A DNA stretch of 5,539 bases, taken from NCBI GenBank assembly GCA_007050895.1, contig SMYP01000012.1, forward strand, positions 7,533-13,071, read 5' to 3'. A program made the translations under genes and the position numbers. Source of the stretch: Candidatus Bathyarchaeota archaeon (GTDB lineage Archaea; Thermoproteota; Bathyarchaeia; Bathyarchaeales; UBA233). Of this stretch, positions 1 to 5,196 are shown piece by piece; within the stretch, counting starts at the first letter, position 1, and every line of letters starts with the position of its first letter. A model generated the notes under the pieces. The model did not search any database. It had not been told where the DNA came from and saw nothing but the letters and a program-made list of their open reading frames with translations.

Positions 1-459
1 GCCGGAATAAATTGCCAACGCGTTATATACGAAATATAGAATCGCTATTAGCCCTTGGGGTAGAAACAAAAGTGATAGTTTCAATGGTTTGATCAGCATG
101 ACCACTGCCGCTAGGCTGAATATAGCTGCCGAAGCGCCTATCAGCAGGGTTCCCATATCGTAGAAGATTAGACTTAAAGGAAAGGTTATCATGCCTCCTG
201 TGAAGAAGATAGCTAATGTTTTTGTAGCTCCCAGTTCTTCTTCTAATGTGTTGCCGAATAAGTAGAGAAAGAGCATGTTACCTGCCAAATGAAGAATGTC
301 GGCGTGGAGAAATAGAGAAGTAACCAAAGTCCATGCTCTTCCTTTGATGAGGTTGTCACCGCTGAAGGCTAGATACTCGATTATTAATTCTGGGTTTGAA
401 AGCCAAGAAAAAAGGAAAACGAGGATGCAAGCGATGATTACAAGGTTAACCTTTCTCAA
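1..459 (-). CDS. Rhomboid-family intramembrane serine protease, partial (C-terminus off the left edge)
   Basis: The minus strand is open from a TTG at 459 to the window edge, giving 153 residues. The protein is hydrophobic and carries the rhomboid signature: a first helix at about residues 4-20, then RAWTLVTSLFLHADILHLAGNM, split here as RAWTLVTSLFLHAD plus ILHLAGNM, with His52, His57 and Asn61 in the HxxxxHxxxN pattern, then a LFGNTLEEELG segment. The nucleophile motif is GASA with Ser110, where most rhomboids have GxSG. The catalytic histidine helix should lie beyond the edge. Rhomboids cleave transmembrane segments of other membrane proteins; the substrate here is unknown. The TTG directly follows an in-frame TAA, and no ATG or GTG occurs before the conserved core, so TTG is the best start; a weak AGGG lies six bases upstream. 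The gene is divergent from the CBS gene. Confidence 0.85.
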   Translation of the reverse strand, partial: MRKVNLVIIACILVFLFSWLSNPELIIEYLAFSGDNLIKGRAWTLVTSLFLHADILHLAGNMLFLYLFGNTLEEELGATKTLAIFFTGGMITFPLSLIFYDMGTLLIGASAAIFSLAAVVMLIKPLKLSLLFLPQGLIAILYFVYNALAIYSG

Positions 460-579
460 TTATAGCCCTGCAAAATCAATTGTCCAATAGGTTAATGAAA
501 ATTTCTCAAGAAAAGAAAGTAGAGTCATCGCATTTTCAAACATTACAGATGGTGACGAGCTTCTGCAAATAGAATCAAA

Positions 580-618
580 TTTTTAATCAAGCTAAGACAT
601 ATAGTTGTAGTTGAGGAG
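580..618 (+). promoter_or_regulatory. Promoter and ribosome binding site of the CBS-domain gene
   Basis: A TATA-like TTTTTAATC at 580-588 would place the transcript start near 608. GAGGAG at 613-618 then stands six bases before the TTG at 625. This pair decides the TTG start, because no ATG is available in frame nearby. Confidence 0.45.
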
Positions 619-624
619 ATAATC

Positions 625-1512
625 TTGATACCCGAAGGCTTGAATAAGAAAGCTTCAATCAATCTTGAGAACAATGCGTCCGTTCAACATGAGCATGGTA
701 TTCTGCAATCTTTAAATTTGGATGAGATTATGTCGCGTGAAATTTTCACGATAAGTCCTGAAAACACGTTGTATGAAGCTGCTCGACTCATGGGAGAGAG
801 ACTTATTGGCAGCTTGCTGGTTTTCAAATATGAAACTCCTGTAGGGATAATAACCGAGAGGGACTTACTGAACGTTGTGAGCAATGGAGTCAAACTGGAG
901 AAAGATTGGATAGGGGGCGGCAAAAGCATTCGCGATGAAAAAGTTGAAAAGGTCATGTCTTTTCCAGTAATTAAAATTTGTCTTGGATCTCCGTTAAAAG
1001 AGGCTGCTCGTATCATGATTGAAAAGCGGATACGCCGCCTTGCAGTTTGTGATTCAGGGAAACTTGTTGGGATTATAACTGCATCAGACATGATTAGAAG
1101 CCTCCCTGAAGCTCCTGAAAATATGAAAGTTTGGTTTCAAGTTGATTACTTCATGGCTAAACAGGTCGTAACAGTTGACGCAGAGATGCTCGTAGAAGCC
1201 GTAGCGGAAGTAATGGCAGAGAAACGCGTAGGTAGCGTTATAGTGACCAGTCAAGGAAAACCCAAAGGAATATTCACCGAAAGAGACTTGCTCACGAAGT
1301 TTTTGGTTAAAGATAGATCGTTAATAGCAGAAGTGGGTAACGCTTGCTCATCACCGCTCATTACGGCACCTATAGGAATATGCATTCATGAGGCGGCGGA
1401 AATTATGACTAAAAACCGAATAAAGCGACTTCCAATTACTATGAATAAGCAACTTGTCGGCGTTCTTTCAGCGCGTGACTTGGTTGAAGCTTACGCTCGC
1501 GCGCCTTCATGA
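625..1512 (+). CDS. Four-CBS-domain protein (tandem Bateman modules)
   Basis: This 295-residue soluble protein consists almost wholly of four CBS domains at about residues 30-90, 107-163, 173-230 and 237-293. Each ends in the loop that usually contacts the ribose and phosphate of an adenosyl ligand: GIITERD (74-80), GIITASD (149-155), GIFTERD (215-221) and GVLSARD (279-285). CBS pairs (Bateman modules) generally bind AMP, ATP or S-adenosylmethionine and act as energy or metabolite sensors. No enzyme or channel domain is attached, so it probably regulates a partner protein; the partner cannot be read from the sequence. Domains 1 and 3 share IGS/VGS before strand 2, while domains 2 and 4 share RIRRLAV/RIKRLPI, which indicates duplication of a two-domain unit. 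The start is TTG with a good ribosome binding site. It is probably transcribed alone. Confidence 0.9.
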   Translation: MIPEGLNKKASINLENNASVQHEHGILQSLNLDEIMSREIFTISPENTLYEAARLMGERLIGSLLVFKYETPVGIITERDLLNVVSNGVKLEKDWIGGGKSIRDEKVEKVMSFPVIKICLGSPLKEAARIMIEKRIRRLAVCDSGKLVGIITASDMIRSLPEAPENMKVWFQVDYFMAKQVVTVDAEMLVEAVAEVMAEKRVGSVIVTSQGKPKGIFTERDLLTKFLVKDRSLIAEVGNACSSPLITAPIGICIHEAAEIMTKNRIKRLPITMNKQLVGVLSARDLVEAYARAPS

Positions 1513-1571
1513 AACAAGCTACATCCCGCATTCGGTAATATCGGAAGCAGAATCTAATTTAACAAGCTACA

Positions 1572-1625
1572 ATGGCTTTGTTCAAGCCATAACGCTTCTC
1601 TCTCTCCTATTTTCTTTTGCTTTCT
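1572..1625 (+). terminator. Hairpin plus pyrimidine-rich tract downstream of the CBS gene
   Basis: A perfect 7-bp stem, ATGGCTT (1572-1578) with AAGCCAT (1584-1590) and a 5-base loop, is followed by a C/T-rich stretch ending in ATTTTCTTTT. A run of seven T follows at 1653-1659. The hairpin lies between convergent genes and could end the CBS transcript; from the other side it might also serve TFS. Confidence 0.45.
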
Positions 1626-1672
1626 CTGCGTAAACATTTTGCAGCTTAAATCTTTTTTTGAGTGCAAAGAAT

Positions 1673-2023
1673 CTAAGTATATTCTCGGAATGTATGGCTG
1701 CATTTTGTGCATCGCATAAATTGGGTAGAAGATTCATCTCCCCCTCGCGTTTGCACTTGCCAAACGTAGACCAAATTATTTCCGCATTTTGGGCATTCAA
1801 CTTTCAGCGTAGGCAGCGTCGACAGTTTTTGGTCTTCTTCACTTATCACAGTTATTGATTTCTTAATGTTATTATTAATGAGCTCATTTGCCTTTGGTTT
1901 AGATCTAGCTGTTCCACGTTTCTTATATCCACATTTGGAACACGCAAGCACTACCTCGAAATCATCGCCAACTTTGGATTTTTTTAGCTCAAGGCGAGAA
2001 CCACATTCAGGACAAAACTCCAT
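1673..2023 (-). CDS. tfs: Transcription factor S (archaeal TFIIS-like transcript cleavage factor)
   Basis: The 116-residue product has two zinc ribbons. The N-terminal one uses Cys4/Cys7 and Cys28/Cys31, and the C-terminal one Cys77/Cys80 and Cys105/Cys108, joined by a Lys-rich linker. The C-terminal ribbon has the TFIIS-type core QTRGGDESSTQFMRC with the Asp96-Glu97 pair that is inserted into the RNA polymerase active site to trigger cleavage of backtracked RNA. The intact DE pair suggests an active cleavage factor, not a silencing paralogue. Length matches archaeal TFS (roughly 105-115 residues). I chose the ATG at 2023 because it places MEFCPECG at the N-terminus, as in the family, with AGGA about 10 bases upstream. 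A TTG at 2056 would add 11 residues and cannot be excluded. The gene is divergent from the ferredoxin gene. Confidence 0.93.
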   Translation of the reverse strand: MEFCPECGSRLELKKSKVGDDFEVVLACSKCGYKKRGTARSKPKANELINNNIKKSITVISEEDQKLSTLPTLKVECPKCGNNLVYVWQVQTRGGDESSTQFMRCTKCSHTFREYT

Positions 2024-2093
2024 AATTAAAACATCCTTTTCATCATTTACCTGCAAATTAAGCTCTTACTCATCATCAAAAAGAGTCAAACCC

Positions 2094-2101
2094 AATATAA
2101 G
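2094..2101 (-). promoter_or_regulatory. Candidate TATA box for transcription factor S
   Basis: On the minus strand CTTATATT lies here, predicting a transcript start near 2070. That leaves a leader of about 48 bases to the ATG at 2023, or about 15 bases to the alternative TTG at 2056, so the promoter position does not settle the start choice. Confidence 0.35.
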
Positions 2102-2180
2102 CCTTATCAAAAATTGAGTTAAATTATATCATGTTTATTTTCATATTTTGCCTTAGATAAGTAATTATAATTCTTGAATC

Positions 2181-2187
2181 TTATACG
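2181..2187 (+). promoter_or_regulatory. Candidate TATA box for the ferredoxin gene
   Basis: TTATACG lies about 40 bases before the ATG at 2222, predicting a transcript start near 2208-2210 and a very short leader. Only a weak TTGGG precedes the start codon, consistent with near-leaderless translation. AT-rich DNA makes the exact box uncertain. Confidence 0.3.
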
Positions 2188-2221
2188 ATTAGGGTTAAAA
2201 TTAATTTAGCGATGATTTGGG

Positions 2222-2674
2222 ATGCCTGAGAAAAGCTCTTCAAACGTTGACATATTTAGTCTTTTATCTGCTGACAATGTCCAGGTGAAAAAGAAGCAGC
2301 GGAAAGAGCTCTTAGCTTCTACAGGGGTGAAAGAATTCTTTGAGGAAGGAAGCATTAGCATTGACAAACGTACTTGTTGGGGACTTGAATGCAAACTCTG
2401 CATTGAAAAATGTCCAACCAACGCACTGTATTGGAAGATTGGCGAAGTCGGTATTGTCGAAGACTTATGTGTATTCTGTGGCGCCTGCGTTTTATGTTGT
2501 ATGGTGGATGACTGCATAAAAATTCAGCGAAAGCGGGAAGACGGTAAAACCGAGCGATTTAGTAAACCGGAAGAAGTTGTGAAGCTTCAGGATAAGATTA
2601 ATGTGAAGAAACGGCTACAACGCGTTAAAACAGTTTTTCCCACAAGAGAAACTTACTGTGAAAGATACAAATAA
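2222..2674 (+). CDS. Small 4Fe-4S dicluster ferredoxin-like protein
   Basis: This 150-residue soluble protein has a charged N-terminus of about 45 residues, two iron-sulfur cluster motifs and a basic C-terminal tail of about 50 residues. The first motif is Cys52-x4-Cys57-x2-Cys60-x3-Cys64-Pro, followed by TNALYW; the second is Cys83-x2-Cys86-x2-Cys89-x3-Cys93, with further cysteines at 92, 98 and 146. The pattern fits an 8Fe ferredoxin fold that carries electrons at low potential. Extensions at both ends set it apart from the ordinary 60-80-residue ferredoxin and suggest a dedicated partner. I recall similar WGLECKLC-type ferredoxins from Crenarchaeota and relatives, without a firm role. It stands alone, divergent from TFS and convergent with the membrane protein gene, so context gives no partner enzyme. 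Confidence 0.85.
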   Translation: MPEKSSSNVDIFSLLSADNVQVKKKQRKELLASTGVKEFFEEGSISIDKRTCWGLECKLCIEKCPTNALYWKIGEVGIVEDLCVFCGACVLCCMVDDCIKIQRKREDGKTERFSKPEEVVKLQDKINVKKRLQRVKTVFPTRETYCERYK

Positions 2675-2679
2675 GAACC

Positions 2680-2736
2680 ATTTTCTTTGATGCACCATCA
2701 TATTTGTTGAGCGGCAGTGATGGCTTAAAAGAAAAT
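2680..2736. terminator. Nested hairpin between convergent genes
   Basis: An outer 9-bp perfect stem, ATTTTCTTT (2680-2688) with AAAGAAAAT (2728-2736), encloses a 6-bp stem, CCATCA (2695-2700) with TGATGG (2718-2723), and a 17-base loop. It begins six bases after the ferredoxin stop. The T-rich left arm could end the ferredoxin transcript. Confidence 0.4.
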
Positions 2737-2745
2737 CCATTGCAG

Positions 2746-2767
2746 AAAAGTTGAAATAAAAATAAGG
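2746..2767 (-). terminator. T-rich terminator of the membrane protein gene
   Basis: Read on the minus strand, this is a T-rich stretch (CTTATTTTTATTTC and then ACTTTT) about 25 bases past the stop at 2792. Archaeal termination needs little more than such U-rich tracts. Confidence 0.45.
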
Positions 2768-2791
2768 GATGATTGTTGGAGTACTGTATGT

Positions 2792-3628
2792 TTATGTTTC
2801 TTTTGTCATTTTCTTTGCCATGGCATATGCGATTGGGATTAGCATTATTGCCAGAGCTATTGCGAAAGCATACGAAATGTTTGCTACAATCGTGGTTACG
2901 CCTGAGAATGTCGCAAATATTGCTCCTGCTCCGATTATCAGGAATATGCTGTATAAAACGAATTTTGCGTATCCTGCCACTCCTTTGAATTCCGCATGGT
3001 CATCAACTATTGATTTTATAAGTCCGTCTGTTAATGCTACGCCTGCACCGATTATCACGAAGCCTAGTATCAGTGGGTATATTATGTCGCCTGAAAGTAA
3101 CATGAGGTCTAGCGCTAAAAGGAGAATGAAGGCTATCAAGCCTATCATCAGTAGGTTTTTCAGCATGTCGGCGATTTCAACTTTGGCTTCGGGAAACATC
3201 GGTCTTATCATTTTACCAATGAAAGATGCTAGGAAGTCAATAAGCACGGTACCAAAAACTATTAGTAGGATTCCTCCGAGAAGTCTGGGTAGATAGTCAG
3301 CTATGGTAGTTAGATATGTGCCAATTGTGCCGCCTACGTTGAGGATTTGTATGGCGAGTATTATTGCCAGTATAGTTATGAAGGCTTTTGTTACTCCTCC
3401 GATGAAGTTGGATAAGTCTAAACCAGCGTTTTTAAAGGCTTGCCCCGTCATAGTTTTGTCAAAGTTCTTCTCTATACCGAGTTTTTCAACAAGTTTGTTG
3501 ATAGCATTGCCAACGACTATTCCTATGGCGTAACCTATGAGGATTATTATGATTGCGGCGAGTACGGAGGGTATGGCGGCAATTATGTCTCCAACCATGT
3601 CGGATAACGTTTCAACGATGTAAAGCAT
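2792..3628 (-). CDS. Integral membrane protein with conserved TM-helix repeats (mechanosensitive-channel related)
   Basis: The 278-residue protein has about six to seven hydrophobic segments: roughly 15-43, 78-97, 113-137, 156-178, 182-204, 223-240 and 244-270. Residues 19-53 (IPSVLAAIIIILIGYAIG, then NKLVEKLGIEK) match the conserved TM helix (TM_helix family) seen in bacterial and archaeal relatives of small-conductance mechanosensitive channels. A second, weaker copy starts LPRLLGGILLIVFGTVLID at 113. The soluble beta domain of MscS is absent; the protein ends soon after the last helix with a short Lys-rich tail (AKKMTKET). A channel or stress-related pore is possible but is inferred only from the helix family. 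The start is firm: ATG at 3628 is preceded by AGGTGA (3633-3638) with four bases between. It is a single-gene unit with its own promoter. Confidence 0.85.
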   Translation of the reverse strand: MLYIVETLSDMVGDIIAAIPSVLAAIIIILIGYAIGIVVGNAINKLVEKLGIEKNFDKTMTGQAFKNAGLDLSNFIGGVTKAFITILAIILAIQILNVGGTIGTYLTTIADYLPRLLGGILLIVFGTVLIDFLASFIGKMIRPMFPEAKVEIADMLKNLLMIGLIAFILLLALDLMLLSGDIIYPLILGFVIIGAGVALTDGLIKSIVDDHAEFKGVAGYAKFVLYSIFLIIGAGAIFATFSGVTTIVANISYAFAIALAIMLIPIAYAMAKKMTKET

Positions 3629-3658
3629 TTTGTCACCTTTACTTATTATTCTATGGAC

Positions 3659-3667
3659 AATTTATAA
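3659..3667 (-). promoter_or_regulatory. TATA box of the membrane protein gene
   Basis: TTTATAAAT on the minus strand predicts a start near 3638, just at the AGGTGA ribosome binding site and about 10 bases before the ATG. Just upstream, TGAGT (3678-3682) and ACTCA (3690-3694) form a 5-bp inverted repeat that could be an operator, although it is short. Confidence 0.5.
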
Positions 3668-3792
3668 AACTGTCTGCTGAGTTTTTTATACTCACACAAA
3701 TCTGCTTTTTTGTTCTTGCTTTTATTGATTAGTGTTCTATCGAAAATCTGCACGGTTAATTGCTGTTACGATATTTATTCTCATATATATTT

Positions 3793-3815
3793 CATAAATC
3801 GTATTGCAGGTTAAA
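3793..3815 (+). repeat. 23-bp imperfect direct repeat, left copy
   Basis: It begins CATAAATCGTA and ends AGGTTAAA, and matches 4588-4610 at 20 of 23 positions; the mismatches are at repeat positions 12, 14 and 15. Similarity does not extend clearly beyond the core on either side. Confidence 0.55.
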
Positions 3816-4029
3816 CTGGAGATTTTTCCTTCATCGCTCCCTTTTATATATACGTGCACATTCAAAAAGCAAAGTCTCACAAATCAAGACGGTAGTTTTC
3901 CAAATCCTTTTTGATAAATATTGGCGAATAGAATTCTGAATACAGTTTTAGGCAATATTTATTTATAAAGGCGAAAAAGAGGTGATTTCAAGCTTTTTTT
4001 ACGCAAAATAGCGACAGAATAGCTTTTAA

Positions 4030-4037
4030 TTTATAAA
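4030..4037 (+). promoter_or_regulatory. Candidate TATA box upstream of the broken or micro-ORF stretch
   Basis: TTTATAAA here would place a transcript start near 4059, exactly where a TTG-initiated frame opens at 4060. A second box-like ATATATAC lies at 4044-4051. The surroundings are very AT-rich, so a chance match is likely enough to keep confidence low. Confidence 0.3.
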
Positions 4038-4059
4038 AAAATCATATATACGAGTTTAT

Positions 4060-4230
4060 TTGACTATAGAAGAATTAAAAGAAATTTAAAGCAAAAAACC
4101 GCTGAAATAAGATAACAAATGTTGAATTGGACGTGAAATAGGCGTCACAGGGTATGTGAAAGAAGAACTGGAAAAGGAGTGAAATCGAATGGCTAAGAAG
4201 AAGGCGAAAAAAGCTAAAAAAACTAAATAA
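4060..4230 (+). pseudogene. Possible decayed small gene with four in-frame stops
   Basis: One frame runs from a TTG at 4060 to a TAA at 4228. It reads MTIEELKEI, stop, SKKPLK, stop, DNKC, stop, IGREIGVTGYVKEELEKE, stop, NR and then MAKKKAKKAKKTK. The internal stops are at 4087 (TAA), 4108 (TAA), 4123 (TGA) and 4180 (TGA). The pieces look like one small charged protein with a lysine-rich tail, and a TATA-like box lies at the right distance upstream. T-tracts at 4257-4263 and 4278-4283 could end the transcript. Against this, the DNA is AT-rich and another frame in the same place also gives protein-like strings, so the resemblance may be chance. I recognise no family. The last segment could still be translated on its own. 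Confidence 0.3.
4189..4230 (+). CDS. Possible 13-residue lysine-rich micropeptide
   Basis: ATG at 4189 opens MAKKKAKKAKKTK (8 Lys, 3 Ala) ending at TAA 4228-4230. It is preceded by AAGGAGTGA (4174-4182), a strong ribosome binding site with a normal gap. That site overlaps the stop codon of the preceding in-frame segment, as in translationally coupled genes. Such a peptide would bind nucleic acid or acidic surfaces non-specifically if made. It could equally be the left-over basic tail of a broken gene. No function is claimed. Confidence 0.3.
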   Translation: MAKKKAKKAKKTK

Positions 4231-4256
4231 AGAATTATTCTTTCTATGCAAATCCC

Positions 4257-4306
4257 TTTTTTTCTTACAAGTCTCAATTTTTTCTTAATATCTCTTTAAG
4301 AAAAAA
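4257..4306 (+). terminator. Tandem T-tracts and an 11-bp A/T hairpin
   Basis: A run of seven T at 4257-4263 is followed by an 11-bp perfect stem, TTTTTTCTTAA (4278-4288) with TTAAGAAAAAA (4296-4306), and a 7-base loop. The elements start 27 bases after the micro-ORF stop, so they suit termination of a short transcript from the left. On the minus strand the stem also gives a U-rich end. Confidence 0.4.
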
Positions 4307-4328
4307 ATATTGTTCAATCAGTTTTTAG

Positions 4329-4550
4329 GCATTCAGAGATTCTAATTATATCCCCGCCACTGTGGAGATATATGTAAAATCGACACTAAAGTAAATGCAT
4401 CTGGAAAAACAAATCTATGGAGTTGGCTCCTAATCAGAGTTACATGTGGCTGTTGCAAAGATAGTGGAAGAGGCATCGAGTTGATTAGGTGCTGACTATG
4501 AGTTAGTGTATGAGTGTCAGGGCCCCATTATATATCGTAAACGGAAATGA
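4329..4550 (+). pseudogene. Probable remnant of an unrecognised protein gene, three in-frame stops
   Basis: In this single frame, 74 codons read like protein but are cut by TAA at 4392, TAA at 4431 and TGA at 4482, ending at TGA 4548. Segments include YIPATVEIYVKSTLK, MHLEKQIYGVGS, SELHVAVAKIVEEASS and LGADYELVYECQGPIIY followed by a basic end. By my count G is the first base in 26 of 74 codons, the second in 11 and the third in 17, a bias typical of coding DNA. The stretch is also less AT-rich than its flanks. There is no ribosome binding site before the ATG at 4395. I recognise no family. The simplest reading is a dead gene whose 5' part is lost; active translation would require readthrough of mixed stop codons, which is unlikely. 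Confidence 0.4.
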
Positions 4551-4566
4551 AGCGGGAGTATTAACT

Positions 4567-4595
4567 CATAAATCCCCCGAAATGTGTCATAAATC
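4567..4595 (+). promoter_or_regulatory. Two CATAAATC sites 21 bp apart, candidate operator
   Basis: CATAAATC occurs at 4567-4574 and again at 4588-4595, start to start 21 bp, or about two helical turns. The second lies within the right copy of the 23-bp repeat, and both are upstream of the winged-helix gene. Same-face spacing suits a protein that binds in tandem; autoregulation by the winged-helix product is one possibility. Confidence 0.35.
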
Positions 4596-4610
4596 GTAAT
4601 ATAGGTTAAA
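4588..4610 (+). repeat. 23-bp imperfect direct repeat, right copy
   Basis: It matches 3793-3815 at 20 of 23 positions and ends about 57 bases before the likely start codon of the winged-helix gene. A TATA-like TTTTAAG follows at 4613-4619, so the repeat sits where an upstream promoter element or operator would. Confidence 0.55.
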
Positions 4611-4666
4611 TCTTTTAAGGGTATTCTGCTATATTCAGAACACAAAAACAGGTGTGATTGGTGGTC

Positions 4667-5002
4667 ATGAAAAAAAATGGAGAAGAGGAGAAGATAAAAC
4701 ATATTCTAACTGACCCGAAGCTGTCTTCAATCAAGGCGATGCTTGAGAAAGATCATGCTATAGATTGTCTGTTTCTGCTTTACGTTAATCGTGGAAAATG
4801 GAAGGAAGCTAAAGATTTTATGCGAGCAAATGAGCTAACGCTCAGCGACGGTACTTTTAGGTCGAGAATGATTGAGATAGAGCAGTTAGGGCTGGCTAAA
4901 AGTGAGCGAATTGATCCTCTCAAAAAGTATTATGTTATAACTGACTTGGGGAAAAAAGTCGCTAAGCTTCTGCTAGGGTTCTTTGACGAATTCGATGCAT
5001 AA
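4667..5002 (+). CDS. Winged helix-turn-helix DNA-binding protein
   Basis: The 111-residue product (from the ATG at 4667) has a charged N-terminus and then a winged-helix domain at about residues 30-103. Helix 1 is AIDCLFLLYVNRGKW, helix 2 is KEAKDFMRANE, and the recognition helix is at about 60-74 (SDGTFRSRMIEIEQLG). The wing follows, with KSERIDPLKKYYVITDLGK, and a C-terminal helix at 95-106. This layout is common in small archaeal regulators of the ArsR/PadR/HxlR type; no sensor domain or metal-binding cysteines are seen. TTG at 4658 and GTG at 4661 are also in frame; AGGTG at 4650-4654 is best spaced for the GTG, so the first two or three residues are uncertain. It lies upstream of, and in the same direction as, the pilin gene, which may be a target (inference). 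Confidence 0.8.
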   Translation: MKKNGEEEKIKHILTDPKLSSIKAMLEKDHAIDCLFLLYVNRGKWKEAKDFMRANELTLSDGTFRSRMIEIEQLGLAKSERIDPLKKYYVITDLGKKVAKLLLGFFDEFDA

Positions 5003-5012
5003 GCCTGCGCCA

Positions 5013-5090
5013 TTTTTCCGCACAACCGTTGTACACTTGGTTTTTCAACGTTTATTTATGCATGGTTTTTTCCCTGTTGTTGGTTTTTTT
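5013..5090 (+). terminator. Series of T-tracts after the winged-helix gene
   Basis: T runs lie at 5013-5017, 5041-5045, 5066-5071 and 5084-5090, with lengths of 5, 5, 6 and 7. Stacked U-rich ends are the usual archaeal termination signal. They separate the regulator from the pilin gene as transcription units. Confidence 0.6.
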
Positions 5091-5137
5091 GTAGGTTTGT
5101 TTTACACATATAAAATATTGTGTATTAAGTCGTAAGA

Positions 5138-5186
5138 TTTAAATTATATCGGTCATCTATCATACTCATCAATCCCAAAGGAGGGA
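5138..5186 (+). promoter_or_regulatory. Promoter and strong ribosome binding site of the pilin gene
   Basis: TTTAAATTATAT at 5138-5149 fits an archaeal TATA box and predicts a start near 5168. GGAGGGA at 5180-5186 is a near-ideal ribosome binding site ten bases before the ATG. Another box-like CATATAAAAT lies at 5107-5116. The strong site suits a highly expressed surface protein. Confidence 0.55.
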
Positions 5187-5196
5187 TAAAAAGAGA

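Larger units (their letters stand above)
3668..4059. other. AT-rich gap without a recognisable gene
   Basis: No frame has a credible start, ribosome binding site and length together. The stretch contains the left copy of the 23-bp repeat (3793-3815), a TATA-like TTTTATATATAC (3842-3851), and a GAGGTGAT at 3979-3986 that matches an ideal ribosome binding site but has no proper start codon after it. A run of seven T at 3994-4000 could end a short transcript. Confidence 0.5.

Noticed and set aside
296..490. 64-codon plus-strand frame over the rhomboid gene start
   Set aside because: It lies mostly antisense to the rhomboid gene, has no ribosome binding site and encodes no recognisable motif.
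684..1091. 135-codon minus-strand frame inside the CBS gene
   Set aside because: It is a shadow of the four-CBS protein, whose domains and loops are unmistakable on the plus strand.
1513..1571. 11-bp direct repeat AACAAGCTACA at 1513-1523 and 1561-1571
   Set aside because: Only two short copies with no associated gene or element; it could be chance, and it lacks target-duplication or operator context.
2034..2075. Two ATGATGA boxes on the minus strand that could suggest a C/D box RNA
   Set aside because: No CTGA boxes lie at the required distances, and the stretch is the leader of transcription factor S.
2212..2229. Five-codon upstream frame (ATG to TGA) overlapping the ferredoxin start
   Set aside because: No ribosome binding site precedes it, and such short overlaps arise easily by chance.
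4086..4277. 63-codon minus-strand frame resembling a small membrane protein
   Set aside because: Its Phe- and Leu-rich segment is just the complement of the A-rich lysine codons and T-tracts; no ribosome binding site supports it.
4510..4599. 29-codon plus-strand frame in the gap before the winged-helix gene
   Set aside because: No ribosome binding site, and the overlapping frame at 4329-4550 shows the better coding bias.
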